64,000 bases of DNA from Blasia pusilla (lineage: Eukaryota > Marchantiophyta > Marchantiopsida > Blasiales). The notes beneath the pieces were generated by a model. That model was not told the origin of the DNA. It did no database searches and saw nothing but the letters and a program-made list of their open reading frames with translations. Positions 10,469 to 22,490 of this stretch are shown here, in pieces. The stretch's first letter is position 1. Every line of letters starts with the position of its first letter. The DNA is taken from the NCBI GenBank assembly GCA_050084515.1, contig CM114272.1, positions 2,790,001 through 2,854,000 on the forward strand, written 5' to 3'. The translations under genes and the position numbers were made by a program.

Positions 10469-13400
10469 AGTTTTGAGCTATAATTTCTACCCAAGAAACA
10501 CTCACAAGCTTATGAGCATGACCTGGATTTGAGAATTAAGATCTTTCGTCCCGGCTTGGAGAAAAAAAATCATCCTTCGGCTCACATAGAATGATTTGCA
10601 TCAATGAGGGAAATCTCTTAGATCTATAAGTATCTTTGCTATGAGCGATAAGAGAAGGCATTATGGGGCAGTAATAGAGGCATTATGGGAATGACCCAAC
10701 AAAAATTCATAAGGAAAATAGTAAATAGTAAAAAGTCACCAGGAAAATAGTAAACAATAAAGAGTCACAATAAACAATTACATTCGAATTAGAAAGCCAC
10801 AGCCCCTTGCTAAGAACCTACGACAAAAGGAAATATATGATTGTAGTGAAGAACTGAAGGAATATACGCACCCAAATAGCCATTCACTCAATTGAAACAG
10901 ACGGATTTCTTGGAAAAGGTAGGTACGGACAATAAATTACCTCTTCTAGAAGCAAAGGGACCAAACCCGGTACAATACGAATCCCTCCGTAAAATTGTAC
11001 CCGAAGAAGTGTGTCTTCAAGAGCTCCAATTGAACTCCTACCCCTCTGGCAATGAAAGTTCGTGAAAATTCTTACTACGCGGAGCAATTTCAGTTCAGAA
11101 CATTCGCCATCCGAATGTGGATGGATACTTGGTTGCTGGATACTTGGTTGCTATTCCAACACGACCAGAGCTCTAGAGAACCGCAAGGGATTAACACACG
11201 ACCGCCTCACTTGGAAGGGACTAACACACGGGCTATCACACGGGCTAACATGTGAAACTAAACCCTAAACCTATACAAGCCCGAAATCGTAATGTTCCAA
11301 TACGATGATCACTGGAAGGCATTATGACATTAACGTCGTATAATGTGGTAGGCATTAAGTCCTGTTGGATCACAACAAACTGCAAAGGGGCAATCTCCGT
11401 CTAAGTTTGAAGTCAGATACATTGCAAGCCCCAAAGTGCTTATATTGCCTAACTAAGCGGGCAAACATTGGCTCCCGTTCGTGACACATCGAATACAGGT
11501 ATGTGGGGATGATAGGCATGGAAATTCTCATACCTCCCATGCACTAACATGGAGAGGTAAATATCCGTCACTGCATTAGTGCTCCCACATCCGACCCGGA
11601 GGGCGGATATTTATATGAATGCGGGAGAAAACTCTCCGACCGACTCAGGGTAGCGGATAGGTAGGGGGAATAGCGGGTGGGTAGGGGGGATGGCGGGGTT
11701 TCTGGAGTTCCAAAAACTCGGAGCCATAAAGGCCCTGAGTTCTGAGAACTTCTGACTCTATAGAGAGCCGTTTGAAACTCCCGTCTCTTTTCTGTCAGCG
11801 GACGCTCAAATACTTGTCTCTGGCTGACATAGCCATGAGCCGAAGCGTCGCATACGTGAGAGACGAAGTTCCAAACGCCTGTAGTACCCGTACCCTTCAA
11901 GGCATTTACCACGATTGGAGTGAGAAGTAATTCACGTCATCAAGCGGTGCATGTGATATTGAGAATGAGCGCAAAAGGACAAACATTCTGCACGGATTAC
12001 TTAATAAGTCTTCACAGTATACACGACAGAACTCTTCGAATACTGTTTATCTTCATAAATTCGATAACGACATTCTTTCATAAACCTCCACCCACTTCGA
12101 GTCCGGTCCACAAGCCACTGATTTGCATGCCTGTTTTACACGTGGCAACTGGGTCGTTACTTTTGGGTCCCGCGCATGGCAGGGACTACACACTCATTTA
12201 TATTATTGCAATAGAAAATGACACTTATACTATGAACCTCATACTATTATTCTTATTCTATGATACTCACGGCATATTTTTATTTTTTTATTTCGAAGTG
12301 TTTCTCATATTGGTAAAATAATATTCGGAATATTTCTCTTAAAGTAGGGCTTATATAGTGAACTCATACCCGATGCTGAGTATGAGCTATCCGGTAGCAC
12401 TAAGTGGTACAAAAGGACTACTTAATGGCCAAACTTTCTATAATCATGTTTGATTTTAGTAACTAATTTGCATCCCCGATAGTTTTGGTAGTCATTTAGT
12501 GAATGTACTAATATTCAAAGTATCAAAATGTCTCCCTTAACAACACTCTTATTTCATCGAATTATTAAGCACACCTGAACACTCATAGCCGCGCCTGCCA
12601 AATGAAACTCCACTCCATTAATCACGCTGGATTTTTCATATTGTACAGATTTTCATAAACATAGATTTAACTTTTACCCCAAAAAAGAAAAGTCTCTCAT
12701 CCACATTGATACTCTTCATTCTATCCATGAGATATTTTGCTACTTTTACTTAAATTAGAGCCTATGAACTCTGTGTATCACACATTCTTCCTTCAGCCCC
12801 CGCTATCTCATCTAACTCATCTCATGTGGCTGCCTCTAAGGTGGGGGCCAGATTAGCTTTCCTAGCCTTTTTAAATTGAACTCGGGGGAAATAGCTCTTC
12901 CCTTTATTTTGGAGGAATTCTATCCCCCGAAGTTACAGTCCCAAATCTTACTCCGTGCTATGTGTTGATACTCTTATTCACACGTATATGCAATTATATG
13001 GGTCAACAACTCTTTTTTATAGGGTCACTTACGTCCGCTCTTAGTATGGTAGTGTCACTCATGCTTCCTTTAGTTAGGAGAATTTCTCATAAAGAAGAAA
13101 TCCAACCCTCTTCATTCTTTCTTAAACACATTAGTAGTTCTACTACCCTTCTAAGTAGCGCTAGTAAAACCCATGAGTGACTAAAAATTCTTGCACAGTT
13201 CTAATTGTTTTTTCTGTGACCAATATCTTTCCAGCTTGGGAAAGCATGCTTCATCGCGGGCGTTACTTTAGACTAGGCTTTGCTCAAAGACAAGAACTTA
13301 TCCATAAGAAAGTGTTCATTCACATGGCTACTATTTTAATAAACTTGGCACACCTTAGTTCGATGACGTGAGGACGAGGACAATATCGGATTCCGAGCAG

Positions 13401-13518
13401 CTGAGTATAGCTGAAGCATGTGCCGCTACAGTACCGGAATCAGCGGCACAAAGCTAGAACTAGATGGTAATATCGTGGGGTTGTGGATCCTCTTGCTCCT
13501 GAAATACGGGAGGGACTG
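10469..13518. other. No gene recognised
   Basis: Several short open frames (for example 11568-11912 minus, 11920-12321 plus) show no recognised motif or splice context. Short local repeats are visible: ACTTGGTTGCT twice at 11130-11155, and variants of GGCATTATGGG near 10655 and 10681. Base composition becomes more GC-rich to the right. Confidence 0.35.
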
Positions 13519-13641
13519 CTTTTGGGCCCGCGAGCGAGTTGTCCGATAGAAATGAGTAAGCTTTCGGGCCCGCGAGCGAGTTGTCCGATAGAAATGAGTA
13601 AGCTTTTGGGCCCGCGAGTGAGTTGTCCGTTCGAAATGAGG
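13519..13641. repeat. 42-bp tandem repeat, about 2.9 units
   Basis: Units start at 13519, 13561 and 13603 with CTTTYGGGCCCGCGAGYGAG and end in RAAATGAGTAAG. The first two units are nearly identical. The period is a multiple of three, so a 14-residue repeat is encoded on either strand, but no supporting gene was recognised. Confidence 0.9.
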
Positions 13642-14642
13642 CCCCTTCTTTCTCCTCGGGGCCGGTTCCGGCCTTTTGGCTCTCCATGCCCCCTCTTTTG
13701 TACCGTGAAGGATTCCAACTTTTTTCGGAACTTTCGATTCCGGGGAAGAGTCAGCTCTGCCCATATGGACAAAGGTGAACCCTAGGGAACGTACCCTAAA
13801 GTGCTCTGCATTTCTATTCATTGTCTAGGAAAGACGAGAAAGTAAACGAACGGTTTGTTTCAAGCACTGGGCGCGAGTCTCTCCAGGAATTGGGTTTCGC
13901 TCGCTCTGTCCGAGTTCTGCCAACAAATGCAAACGAAACATCAGGCGAATGACCTTCGAGCTCTTGGAAATGGAGCTCTGTCTAGTAGTCCGTTCCGATA
14001 TTGATTTCTCCGTTTAGGGAGACTTAAACACAGATTGATCTGTGTCCAATGTTCGCAGATTCATGGCATCACACGTGCGTGGATCGACAATGTGAAACCT
14101 CTGCCATGTGGATTGTGAACATTGCAGATGCATACCACTTCCGCCCGCACAGGCCCTTGCATCAATGCACATGTACAACTCTGGCACTTCCGCTTACCTA
14201 CAGGATGCGGAGTTTGTCTCTGGGATATGAGAGGCGTAGATGTGTTTGGCCACCAAAGGATTCCACAATTGCAAGATTAATCTTCTTTCGAAAATTTAGG
14301 GTTGAACGTTCGGTGGATGAGAAGCATTTCAGCATCACACAACTGGAATTTGAAGATTCTCATGAATGGGATTCGGAGAGCGGCAACTAATTTCAAGAGG
14401 AACTCTCGATATCTCACATTTATTTTTTTGATTAACATCGTAAGTCGATGACTGAAAACAACCGCGAAGGTCTGCTGCGCTCATAGCCTAGAATCATTCA
14501 AATAGTACTTGAACTGAAATGCGAAATCACGCAACAATCTGGTACTTATTTACAAATTTTCGCTTCTCCTCTGCTTCTTCATGAATAAATGTTTGCGTTC
14601 ATTTAGAAATCCTTGCTTACACGAAACAGCTATGCCACGGTT
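13642..14642. other. No gene recognised upstream of the germin-like 3' end
   Basis: Holds one open frame on the plus strand (14049-14390, 113 codons) without recognised motifs. A possible minus-strand poly(A) signal for the germin-like gene lies at 14419-14424. Confidence 0.35.
14419..14424 (-). terminator. Candidate poly(A) signal for the germin-like gene
   Basis: AATAAA on the minus strand, 219 bp after the stop codon. The hexamer alone is weak evidence in plants. Confidence 0.35.
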
Positions 14643-15269
14643 CTACGCAGGAACTTGAGCTGCTGTCAATTTTGCGATAACGTCGGCAGACACGCCGAAT
14701 GATTTCTCTAGTACGTCAACGGAGATACCGGTGCCGAAGAGCGTGACAGGCAGTTTCACGAGACCAGGGTTGGAGCTGCTGAATCCAGCCAGGGCCTTCA
14801 CGGTGGTGTAAGAATCCAAGTTGATCTGGAAATGGACCAAACCCTTGGGGAAAACGAAGAGGTCACCCGACTGCAATACCTGGGTAAAAAGCTTGGGCAC
14901 TGGGGCGCTGGTGTCGAGCAGACCGACGTTGAGTGTTCCTTCGATGATGAACAGGAGCTCTGTGCCTCGAGGATGAATGTGCGGAGGGTTCACGGTCCCT
15001 GGTGGGAACTGAACGAAGGCAGCAGAGACGCCGAGGCCGGTGAGCGCCTGGAACACCCCGACATTCACTGGGGTCACGGTGGCGAAGTTTCCAGCTTTCG
15101 GTGTCACGTTCCGCAACAGAGTGTTGGTGAAGAAACTCGCATTGACATTCGCTACGGTCTCACCCGGAGGCACGAAGAAATCGGTGGTGAGCTCGGGATC
15201 GGAGGCATGGACCACCAGGAAAGAAGCGCCGAGAAACAAAGCCATCGCGAGCAACCCGTAGCGACCCAT
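14643..15269 (-). CDS. Germin-like protein (cupin), cysteine-free, secreted
   Basis: Complete 208-residue intronless frame from ATG at 15269. Residues 1-22 form a signal peptide ending VVHA, so the protein is probably apoplastic. Germin box 1 (PPHIHPRGTELLF) supplies His97, His99 and Glu104, and box 2 (GDLFVFPKGLVHFQIN) supplies His146: the four manganese ligands of the cupin barrel. Asn43 and Asn54 are in N-glycosylation sequons. Length is normal for a germin-like protein. Oddly, the protein has no Cys at all, so the N-terminal disulfide of classic germins is absent; from memory, such forms occur in bryophyte clades. Known family activities include superoxide dismutase and oxalate oxidase, but the exact activity cannot be told from sequence. 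GC-rich codon use contrasts with the surrounding element debris. This is the only gene in the window that looks intact. Confidence 0.93.
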   Translation of the reverse strand: MGRYGLLAMALFLGASFLVVHASDPELTTDFFVPPGETVANVNASFFTNTLLRNVTPKAGNFATVTPVNVGVFQALTGLGVSAAFVQFPPGTVNPPHIHPRGTELLFIIEGTLNVGLLDTSAPVPKLFTQVLQSGDLFVFPKGLVHFQINLDSYTTVKALAGFSSSNPGLVKLPVTLFGTGISVDVLEKSFGVSADVIAKLTAAQVPA

Positions 15270-18119
15270 GGTGGAATCTAAATGAAGATCGCAGTTTGAT
15301 GAATGTCACGAGGTTGACTACCGAGCGACCGACCGACTGCAACCGAGAAACGAAAAAGATCGAAGCGTTCTAGTCCAGAAATCTCTCTAGATGAACAAAT
15401 GTGACAAACTGGGAGTACGTCGGAGGGGCTCCGATACTAAGCTGTAGGATAGCAATGTTCGAATGGCCGATTTCTCTCTCGTTAATGCGAGGCTTAAGTA
15501 CTCCTCTGGGGTTGACTTCCGTCTCGTCCTTCTCATACCGCGTCACTGACTCGGTCATCTAGATCATCCGAACGCGATTAAAACGGGGACTTCGGTCGAG
15601 TGTTCTGCCGGATACACCTGTGTTGCAATGAGATCGGAAGAAATGCGTGGAAATGATGCATCCAATCCCTGCATCACTGCCTGTCGTTAGCTCCTGTATA
15701 TGCTACCGGTCCGAGTAGAAACAAATGCACCGAAGGACCTCACCATCGCCCACAACCAAATTGTGAAAGACATAAGCACCTCCGACACGCTTCGACTCTG
15801 TCCTCTCCGGGCGACCGGATCGGACCGGCACGAGCTCGCCGGGGCGGGACCTTGCAGGCGGGTGCGGTAAAGTGATGAGGTGGACGGAGTCAGGTAAGCC
15901 TGGATTGCTTCCTCCGTCTCGAGGCTCTCGTAACTCCGTCATTGTACTCTCGAGGGTAACATGTAATCGCAGCTCCGCGAAAGACATGATCGACAGACTA
16001 GTGCTTGCTTCTATTCTAAATGTGAAAAGAGGGCGCATGGAGCCTCGGTAAGGATGGAATTTAACCGGTGTAGACTCTCAAAAGATGGGGGAATCTGGTA
16101 AAGGTACGAGTCAGAACAGGAAGGAACACTTTGCATGTTGTACGTGTAGAGTACCAGTATTACCACTCGAGAAGAGCAGTAGTTTAGAGTTGAAATTCGT
16201 CCCAAAGTCTACCGGAGGCTTATATGGATGGATGTCGATTCTGACTGCACTGGATCAAGGCTCGAACAGAACTGGCATTCTTTTGAAGGTGCCGGTTCCT
16301 AAGCGTGCTTTACCGATCTAAGCAAGGGTCACCGGCCCGTATCGGTAATCATCTGACCGGGAGTTTTGACGATTGAGAATAATAGTCAGAAATTGTTCGA
16401 GAGTAACAAGGATTAGGAGTGATGGTAATGGGAGCTAGTAAAGGTTTTAGTAGGATTTAGGTTAATTTTGTGAGTTAACACATGGACAACTAACCAGGAG
16501 ACCTATTATCCCCTACGTGGAAAACTAACCAGGAGACTTATGATACCCTCGACAAATATTTTGTCCACCTAAAGAAAACTGGATACGACGAATCCCTACA
16601 GGAATATGGATATGGATACGACGGATCACATTTTCAAAAACCGAATAGCATATATGTGTCCGCTAAGAAAGGACGGACGGAAAGAAACTGTCCGAGCCTT
16701 GTACTGGATACGCTAGTATTAAACCCGCTCAAAAATACAAATTTAAAACCTCTTCCGATTTTCCTCGAGCTCGGCTGGGTGTACAGATCGCGACCATCAT
16801 CAAAAGTGCACTGCAAGCTCATCTGAATCTATCGCTTGACGACGCGAGAGATATTATGAAACAATCGCCGACTTGGTATATTTTGGTCCCTTCGAGTCTG
16901 CGTAGCTGGCGTTCATTAAGTTGCCATGTTATCCGGGAATAGTAGTGTGGAGCTGTTTTTACCCCTCAGGAAACAACGGAAGCTCCATGGAAGCCTGCTC
17001 CATCCATCGGCCCCCACGCTACATGCGCGTGCTATATGACATAAACATAAATATGTGCGCGTAATAGTCAGTCCAGACTGACAGGATCATCCAGATCCGA
17101 CGATTCCGACCTCCCTTCTAGACCACCCCGTCCAATGATCCACGATCTTCACGGGTCAACCCTGTGTCAAAGCAGATCGCCCTGGACGAGATCGCGATGT
17201 GGGGTCCCTTGTCTATCGCCTCGCAGATATTACCTGCGAGCGATTTTCATCACTCAGGGCACATTATGGAATCGCCGACCAGTTATTCGCAGATGCAGCA
17301 TACCGACTTTCCTTCGTTCACTTGCCTCACGCATCGAACAGCTGTAGTGAATTTCGTCGAGAGCCATACGTGCACGGCTTAACCGACGTTACAGAGCTGC
17401 AGGCCTCTGCCAGTCTGTTCGTGAAGGTAGTAGCTACATCGGCTGTGCTCGTGAAGGTATTGGAAGAGCTACTTGTGCTGATCCTCAGATAGCTAGGGTG
17501 CCCTGTTTCATCCAGAACTTCAAACTCACATGATGTGCGTCTTCGCACATCATGTGGCCGGTCTTGGCGGAGAGTGTACCAGTTTGAGAGGAGAGCCACC
17601 ACGAGGATTTGGACGACCACGATTTTTCTTTTTAGAAACGCTAGAGCCCGGTTCGAGAGGGGTTTTATTAAACGAACTAAGAGGAAAAAGAAATGATGAA
17701 CTAAAAACGAAGAAATAAGAATGTAGAAAAAAGGATGGGGAACCATCACGATACATAGAGAGCAAAAAATAGACCTCAAAAACGGATGATTGGAAAACCC
17801 ACCCGAAAGAAAAACAAAGATGCACTTCGATAAAAACGAGTGATGGAAAACCCATCGGAAGTACAAAAGAGGGGGACTCAAAGAGTCAAAACCTGAAGGC
17901 CACAACACGACCAGAAAAGGAAGAAGGGGCATTCCCCCTAACGACATTTAAACTCACCAACAGCGAGAGACAATATCAGCAACAACAAGAGAGCTATGAC
18001 TACTACTAAGTGGGCCTCTAGCGGCGGCTCTCCCTGACCTGAGCCCGCCGCCAAAATCCCATTAGCCTGGGCACCTTTGCAACGCTATGGAGACCCGCCG
18101 CCTACAATCTGAATCGCAG
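15270..18119. other. Upstream of the germin-like gene; no further gene recognised
   Basis: The first few hundred bases must include the germin-like promoter; no convincing TATA box was found at a usual distance. Further right, open frames on both strands (15703-16038 minus; 17199-17492 plus; 17327-17947 minus) show no recognised motif. A short duplication (AACTAACCAGGAGAC) occurs at about 16488 and 16526. Confidence 0.35.
17527..17556. repeat. Perfect 13-bp hairpin, 4-nt loop
   Basis: CACATGATGTGCG, loop TCTT, then its exact reverse complement. No T-run follows on either strand, and terminator hairpins are not expected in a plant nuclear genome. Confidence 0.85.
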
Positions 18120-21043
18120 TAGCTAAGGACAACCCATTTCTCGAGTGGAGATGATGGGCGATCCGAATGAACGAAGTCGAACCTCTCCCCCATAGCCCCA
18201 TACATCTCTATGGCCGGGGGATGAAGATGTGTCCCTCGTGTAGTCGATCAGTAGATATGTGTCTTCTTCGCCGCCGCCGCCGCCGCCGCGCTCCTTGTAG
18301 CATTCGCCCTTGGGCCACCACTTGGGCTCATGACGCCCCGCGTGAGGATCTGTGACTACCACGTCCGCCACAACCACCTCAGCCTCACGTGTCATGTAGA
18401 GATCGGCACGAATGAGGGAATCCCGCATGGAGTAGTGCCTCTCTCTCGCACATGGAAGCCACTCTCCCGAGCAATCTGAACATGATATCCCGCGACTTTG
18501 CATCGTGAGTGGCTATCCTCTCACCCCAATCGACAGCGTGCCAAATGCACACCAAGTGGATCCAGGCTCGGCGACACTCGCGGTGTGTCGAATCAACCAT
18601 TGATGGTTGGGGAGGCCCAAAGCGGAACCGCATCGCTGTGGTATAGGTAAGTGGTGCGTCACGGAAAGCTTTGGAGAAGGGGCGCCCCTACCCATGAGCC
18701 TGCCCCTTTCCAGAGCAAGAGCGAATCACGGGCCCTAACCTCCATGGGGATATTCCCGTCGGACATAGTGCCTCTAAAAACTGCCTCAAAGTGGGCTTCC
18801 ATCAAGGAAGATTGGAGCCCAGATCGACCGGAGGTAACTAAGGAGGAGAAAGTGGAGAGAACGGCTCGGCCTCAACTCGAAGGAATCTCTACAAGCTGTG
18901 AGTGAAGATCGAAGTGGGAAAGAGCCATCCTCGACCAGGGAGACGAGTGTAGAAGGAGCGGTCTATCTCTAACCAAAAATCGGGAGCAGGAGGGGGTGCC
19001 ACTATGGCCCAACTCCTAAAAAAGCGGAGGGCGCCACTAACTCGGTCGAGAGAAGACCTACTCCACCAAAAGAAATCGGCCAAGAGGCCTGTCTACGAGC
19101 TAACTCCCCCATGGGGCACTCTAAGGAGCCGGGTCCTAGAAAGATCCCCAAACACTGCATGAGCTTCCTATCAAAGGATCTATATAGGGAAGAAAGGTGA
19201 CTAGATGTCCACACAGTTCTAGTGAGGTAACCAGGTCTACAAGCAAAACAAGAAGAGAGAATGCCGAAGGCGACTTGAGGGTCACCAATCCTCGTAAGAT
19301 CATCAACGTGGAGAAGATCCTCGGTAAGAGCCACTGCCACGAAAGTCGATACAAAGTCCTGGCTCCCGGCGGTACTCCCAAGACTCGAAGCCCTCTGACA
19401 GGTCGCAAGAAGCCGTCGGGTAAATGTAGATCATCACGTAGGCCTGATGGAGACCAAGCCTTGCACTTCCCCACCTTCACCGCCAGGCCGACACGTGCCA
19501 ACTGTGCTGAAAAGTGCTCGAATGCAGGGACAACCAGATCTCGGGACCAACAATATGAGTATCATCGCCGTGAAGGAACATGCAACCCGGGAAAGCCTCC
19601 ACCGTAGAAAGAACCGCTCGGTAATGAGCCACAAGACAAACAACGCGCCACCAGGAGGGACACTCGACGAGTCCCGTAGTGAGACTCCAAGACCGTGACC
19701 TCCTCCTCGAATCGACCATGGTGGAAATAGAGGGCCGAAGGGGCCCCATAGAAAGCTTTGCACAAAGGGAATGAGGCTTGCCATGGGGCCACCCAGCGTC
19801 CCTCAACTCTGTGAATATAGTAGCCCGAGATCTTGAGTTGAAGGCGTTCTCCACGTCCACTTGAGGACCACCCACTCTGGATGTACATCTAGACAAGCCC
19901 TCAAACCTAAGGCAACCGTCTCACATCCGGTGGCGTGGCAACTCCAAGCTGGTGCGGACTCAGATGTGACTGGAAAGCCTCACGGAATTGCAGAGCGAGA
20001 GTACGACTCACCAACCGCAAGAGCACCTCACCTATGGCAATCGGACGGATACCACCACCCCCCTTTGACAACGCCAAAAGTCGCCCCGCCCCTAATACTT
20101 GGGCCCTTTGCTGTTGGCACTCTCCTCGAGCTAGGTGAGGCAACCTGAAGCAACTTCGGAGAAGCCGCTAGCGGTGTCCTCGGAAGGAAAGCAATCACGA
20201 AGGTGTTCGTACATCATACAGACAAACCTCCGCCGCAATCCTCGGAGAACGCCCGAAAGTGCCCGTGCAAAGAGGGACGGGTCAAGGCATATAGCCGTGT
20301 CAGGGTGGAAGTCACGTGCAAAAGCTGGAATGTCAACCGATGGACGAGGATGTAGCCTCCGGAGGGCATCGATGGTAACAGCTGAAGAAGGAGCCATGTC
20401 CATCGGGCGAAGAGCACGCGCGACTCGCGAGTACTCACAGGCTCGCTTGTGTCCTACACATCGCCGCAACCTGGCTGCTCCGGGATCGTCTGCCGGGAAA
20501 CCAGGTGAACTACTACCTCTGGCGAATGCCACAAACTCACTCTGCAGAAACTCCCAATCACCTCCTCGAAAGCGTCTCAGACGTGCTATAACCTCTCTAT
20601 GACCGGCCTTCCCTCCCCGAGTGTAACGAAGACACCATCGTGGAAGGAGAAGTAGTAGGTACCACGAGAGCTCATCCATAGGATCAAGGGCGATCCTAGC
20701 GAGGGGAAGGAGGAATGCGTGGCAGGGTCCCGAATAGCATGGGGATCCTATGAAACAACCTCGGGCAGGGAAAACGGGTCTCGAAGAGACCTATAATGCT
20801 GCCCTGGTGGGACCTCAACCACTCCCATGCCTCAGGAGGGGGCGATGATGCGGGAAGCACCGGAGAGCATCCATGGTCGACAGGAGGGACCACCCATCCA
20901 AATCTATCAAAGTCAGGATGTTTAGCCGCTAAGTGGTTCCGAATTCCTGAACGAGTGAAGAATTCGGGACAACATGGGCATTTAGTATCCCGACTAGACG
21001 ACCCACGGGTCCCCACACGGGGAGCCGATGCGGGTCGAGGCAT
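18120..21043 (-). pseudogene. Reverse-transcriptase element with C2H2 finger and endonuclease-like C-terminus (R2-like order), frameshifted
   Basis: Reading minus from ATG at 21043, residues 22-42 hold C-x2-C-x11-H-x4-H (CPCC...NHLAAKH). RT blocks follow across several frames: GGGIRPIAIGEVLLRLVSR near 20.06 kb, DVENAFNS near 19855, LVAHYRAVLSTVE then HGDDTHIVGP with the catalytic Asp pair at 19561-19566, VKVGKCKAWSP near 19.47 kb, and ARRQASWPISFGGVGLLS near 19.09 kb. Further on are HDAKSRDIMFRLL near 18.5 kb and a C-terminal VVVADVVVTDPH near 18.35 kb, which could be a PD-(D/E)xK endonuclease core. A CGC-repeat then encodes an Ala run. Several frameshifts make it non-functional. Finger, RT and restriction-like endonuclease in this order resembles R2/early non-LTR elements; the clade is inference, the RT is firm. 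Confidence 0.75.
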
Positions 21044-22264
21044 GGATGCAACTCACCAAGAAGAGGACATGGCCCCTCCAATAAAATCGCGGCGACAATC
21101 CCCCCCCCCCCGAAAGCCGAGGCGCGGTGGTGATTGGTAGCTTTTTCATGGTTTGAGGGACTACATTGGATACCAAGTCATTACCGACCCATCGGATACC
21201 CGCTCGCCTTACAGGATACGTCGGATATGGTGGAGATTATTGTCCAGCAGAGGCACGCGCAAGAATCGAAAACGCGTTCCTAATTTCATAAGTTAGCATT
21301 ATATTATAGCATTATATTATATTATATTATTAGATTATAGCTTTCTTTGTCGTATGCGATTTTATATATATATATTCTATTGCAATTAGGGCACTTTGGG
21401 AATGATATTCAAATATTTATTGATATTTTTGTTACATTTTTAGTGCAATGATATTTGTAAATATATGTTTAAAATATATATATATAAGTTAAAATGATTC
21501 ATAAAGGAATCTAACCCTAATCTGTTAAAAAATTCCAAATACTTCAAAGGTTTCTTTTGAGAATTAGAAGATTTTATTATGCTTTTTAGGCACAAGTAAA
21601 GTTTTATCATGGTCATGACATAATGGATTATAAAAGATTTTGTAACTTTATTTTGAGGTGTATATTAAGATTGATGTCAAACCTTTTAGAATAGAACAAC
21701 GAGTTTTTAGTAAGGTGCTTTTAAGGATATTTGAGCATAGTCTCAATAGGTTGAGGATGACATGTTGAGGCCGCGGGTAATGTGAGAGACCAAGTTTTCC
21801 ATTCATTTCGGCTCATTTGGAGCAATGTAAAAAAATATACTATTTTGAGTAAGTTATCATTTTGAGTGGAGTTTACTTTCCACTTTGGAAAGTGGCCCTT
21901 ACAACACATAAAAAATTAAGGAAATGGCCTATGAGCATGGATTATTATGAAGAGAACTTGAGAGAGGGAAGGGATATACCTATAGACTAAGAGTTCATTC
22001 TCTCTTCGGTGAACCTCTTAGCATGAGGCGGAGGAGCTATGGTCCTCTTTGCCTTGTGATTAACCCAAGCCTATAATTATGAAAGTACGTTTGGTTTGAC
22101 ATTAGATAGAAAGAAAGAAAGAGTTGTGTGCACTTGTTGAGAGATCTTGATTTATTAGAGATATTTTGATACTCCATCATAAGTTAGTATGGTATCTCGT
22201 ATATTTTTAATGAATATTTGATGACATCGATGTATATTGTGTAGTGATATGTATGCGCACAATA
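21044..22264. other. No gene recognised; AT-rich
   Basis: Includes a low-complexity run of ATATT/TATA words at 21290-21480. The sharp drop in GC after about 21.25 kb marks the end of the GC-rich block that contains the germin-like gene and the RT element. Confidence 0.4.
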
Positions 22265-22490
22265 TTGAAAACATGTACGTTATGTCGTTGCGGGATCGTC
22301 AATTTTTACAATTCTCCTCTTTGGCTATTTTTCAACAAGGTGAGATGTTGAGCAAGTCAACGGTCACGCGGCAACTAGTGCATGCATGTTACCGTTTGAG
22401 AGGGCTATTTTTGGGGAGAAGAGTTTTTTATCTCTTCCCAAGGCTATAAAAGAGGGAGAGATGACTTTCTCAAGCCATCTTTTTATGTTG
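22265..22490 (+). repeat. Left terminal inverted repeat of the second MULE, with TATA box
   Basis: Matches the reverse complement of 26510-26735 along its length. Shared words include GTTACCGTT, GAGGGCTAT, GGGG-GAAGAG, TCTCTTCCCAAGG and CTTTCTCAAGCCAT. TATAAA at 22445-22450 points inward and is followed about 25-30 bp later by the conserved CTTTCTCAAGCC, so a promoter inside the repeat is likely. Confidence 0.75.

Noticed and set aside
13519-13641. Possible CRISPR-like array
   Set aside because: Units are directly adjacent without unique spacers, and the genome is eukaryotic; it is a minisatellite.
12500-14000. Organelle DNA insertion
   Set aside because: No organelle gene sequence was recognised on either strand.
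17327-17947. 206-codon open frame on the minus strand, Phe/Leu-rich
   Set aside because: No family motif, skewed composition and reading across A/T-rich purine tracts; its opposite strand is also partly open. Probably chance.
19197-20602. Plus-strand open frames across the RT element
   Set aside because: They are antisense to the recognised RT motifs and carry no motifs of their own.
21098-21111. C-run as a functional signal
   Set aside because: A homopolymer just upstream of the RT-element start; more likely slippage or sequencing uncertainty.
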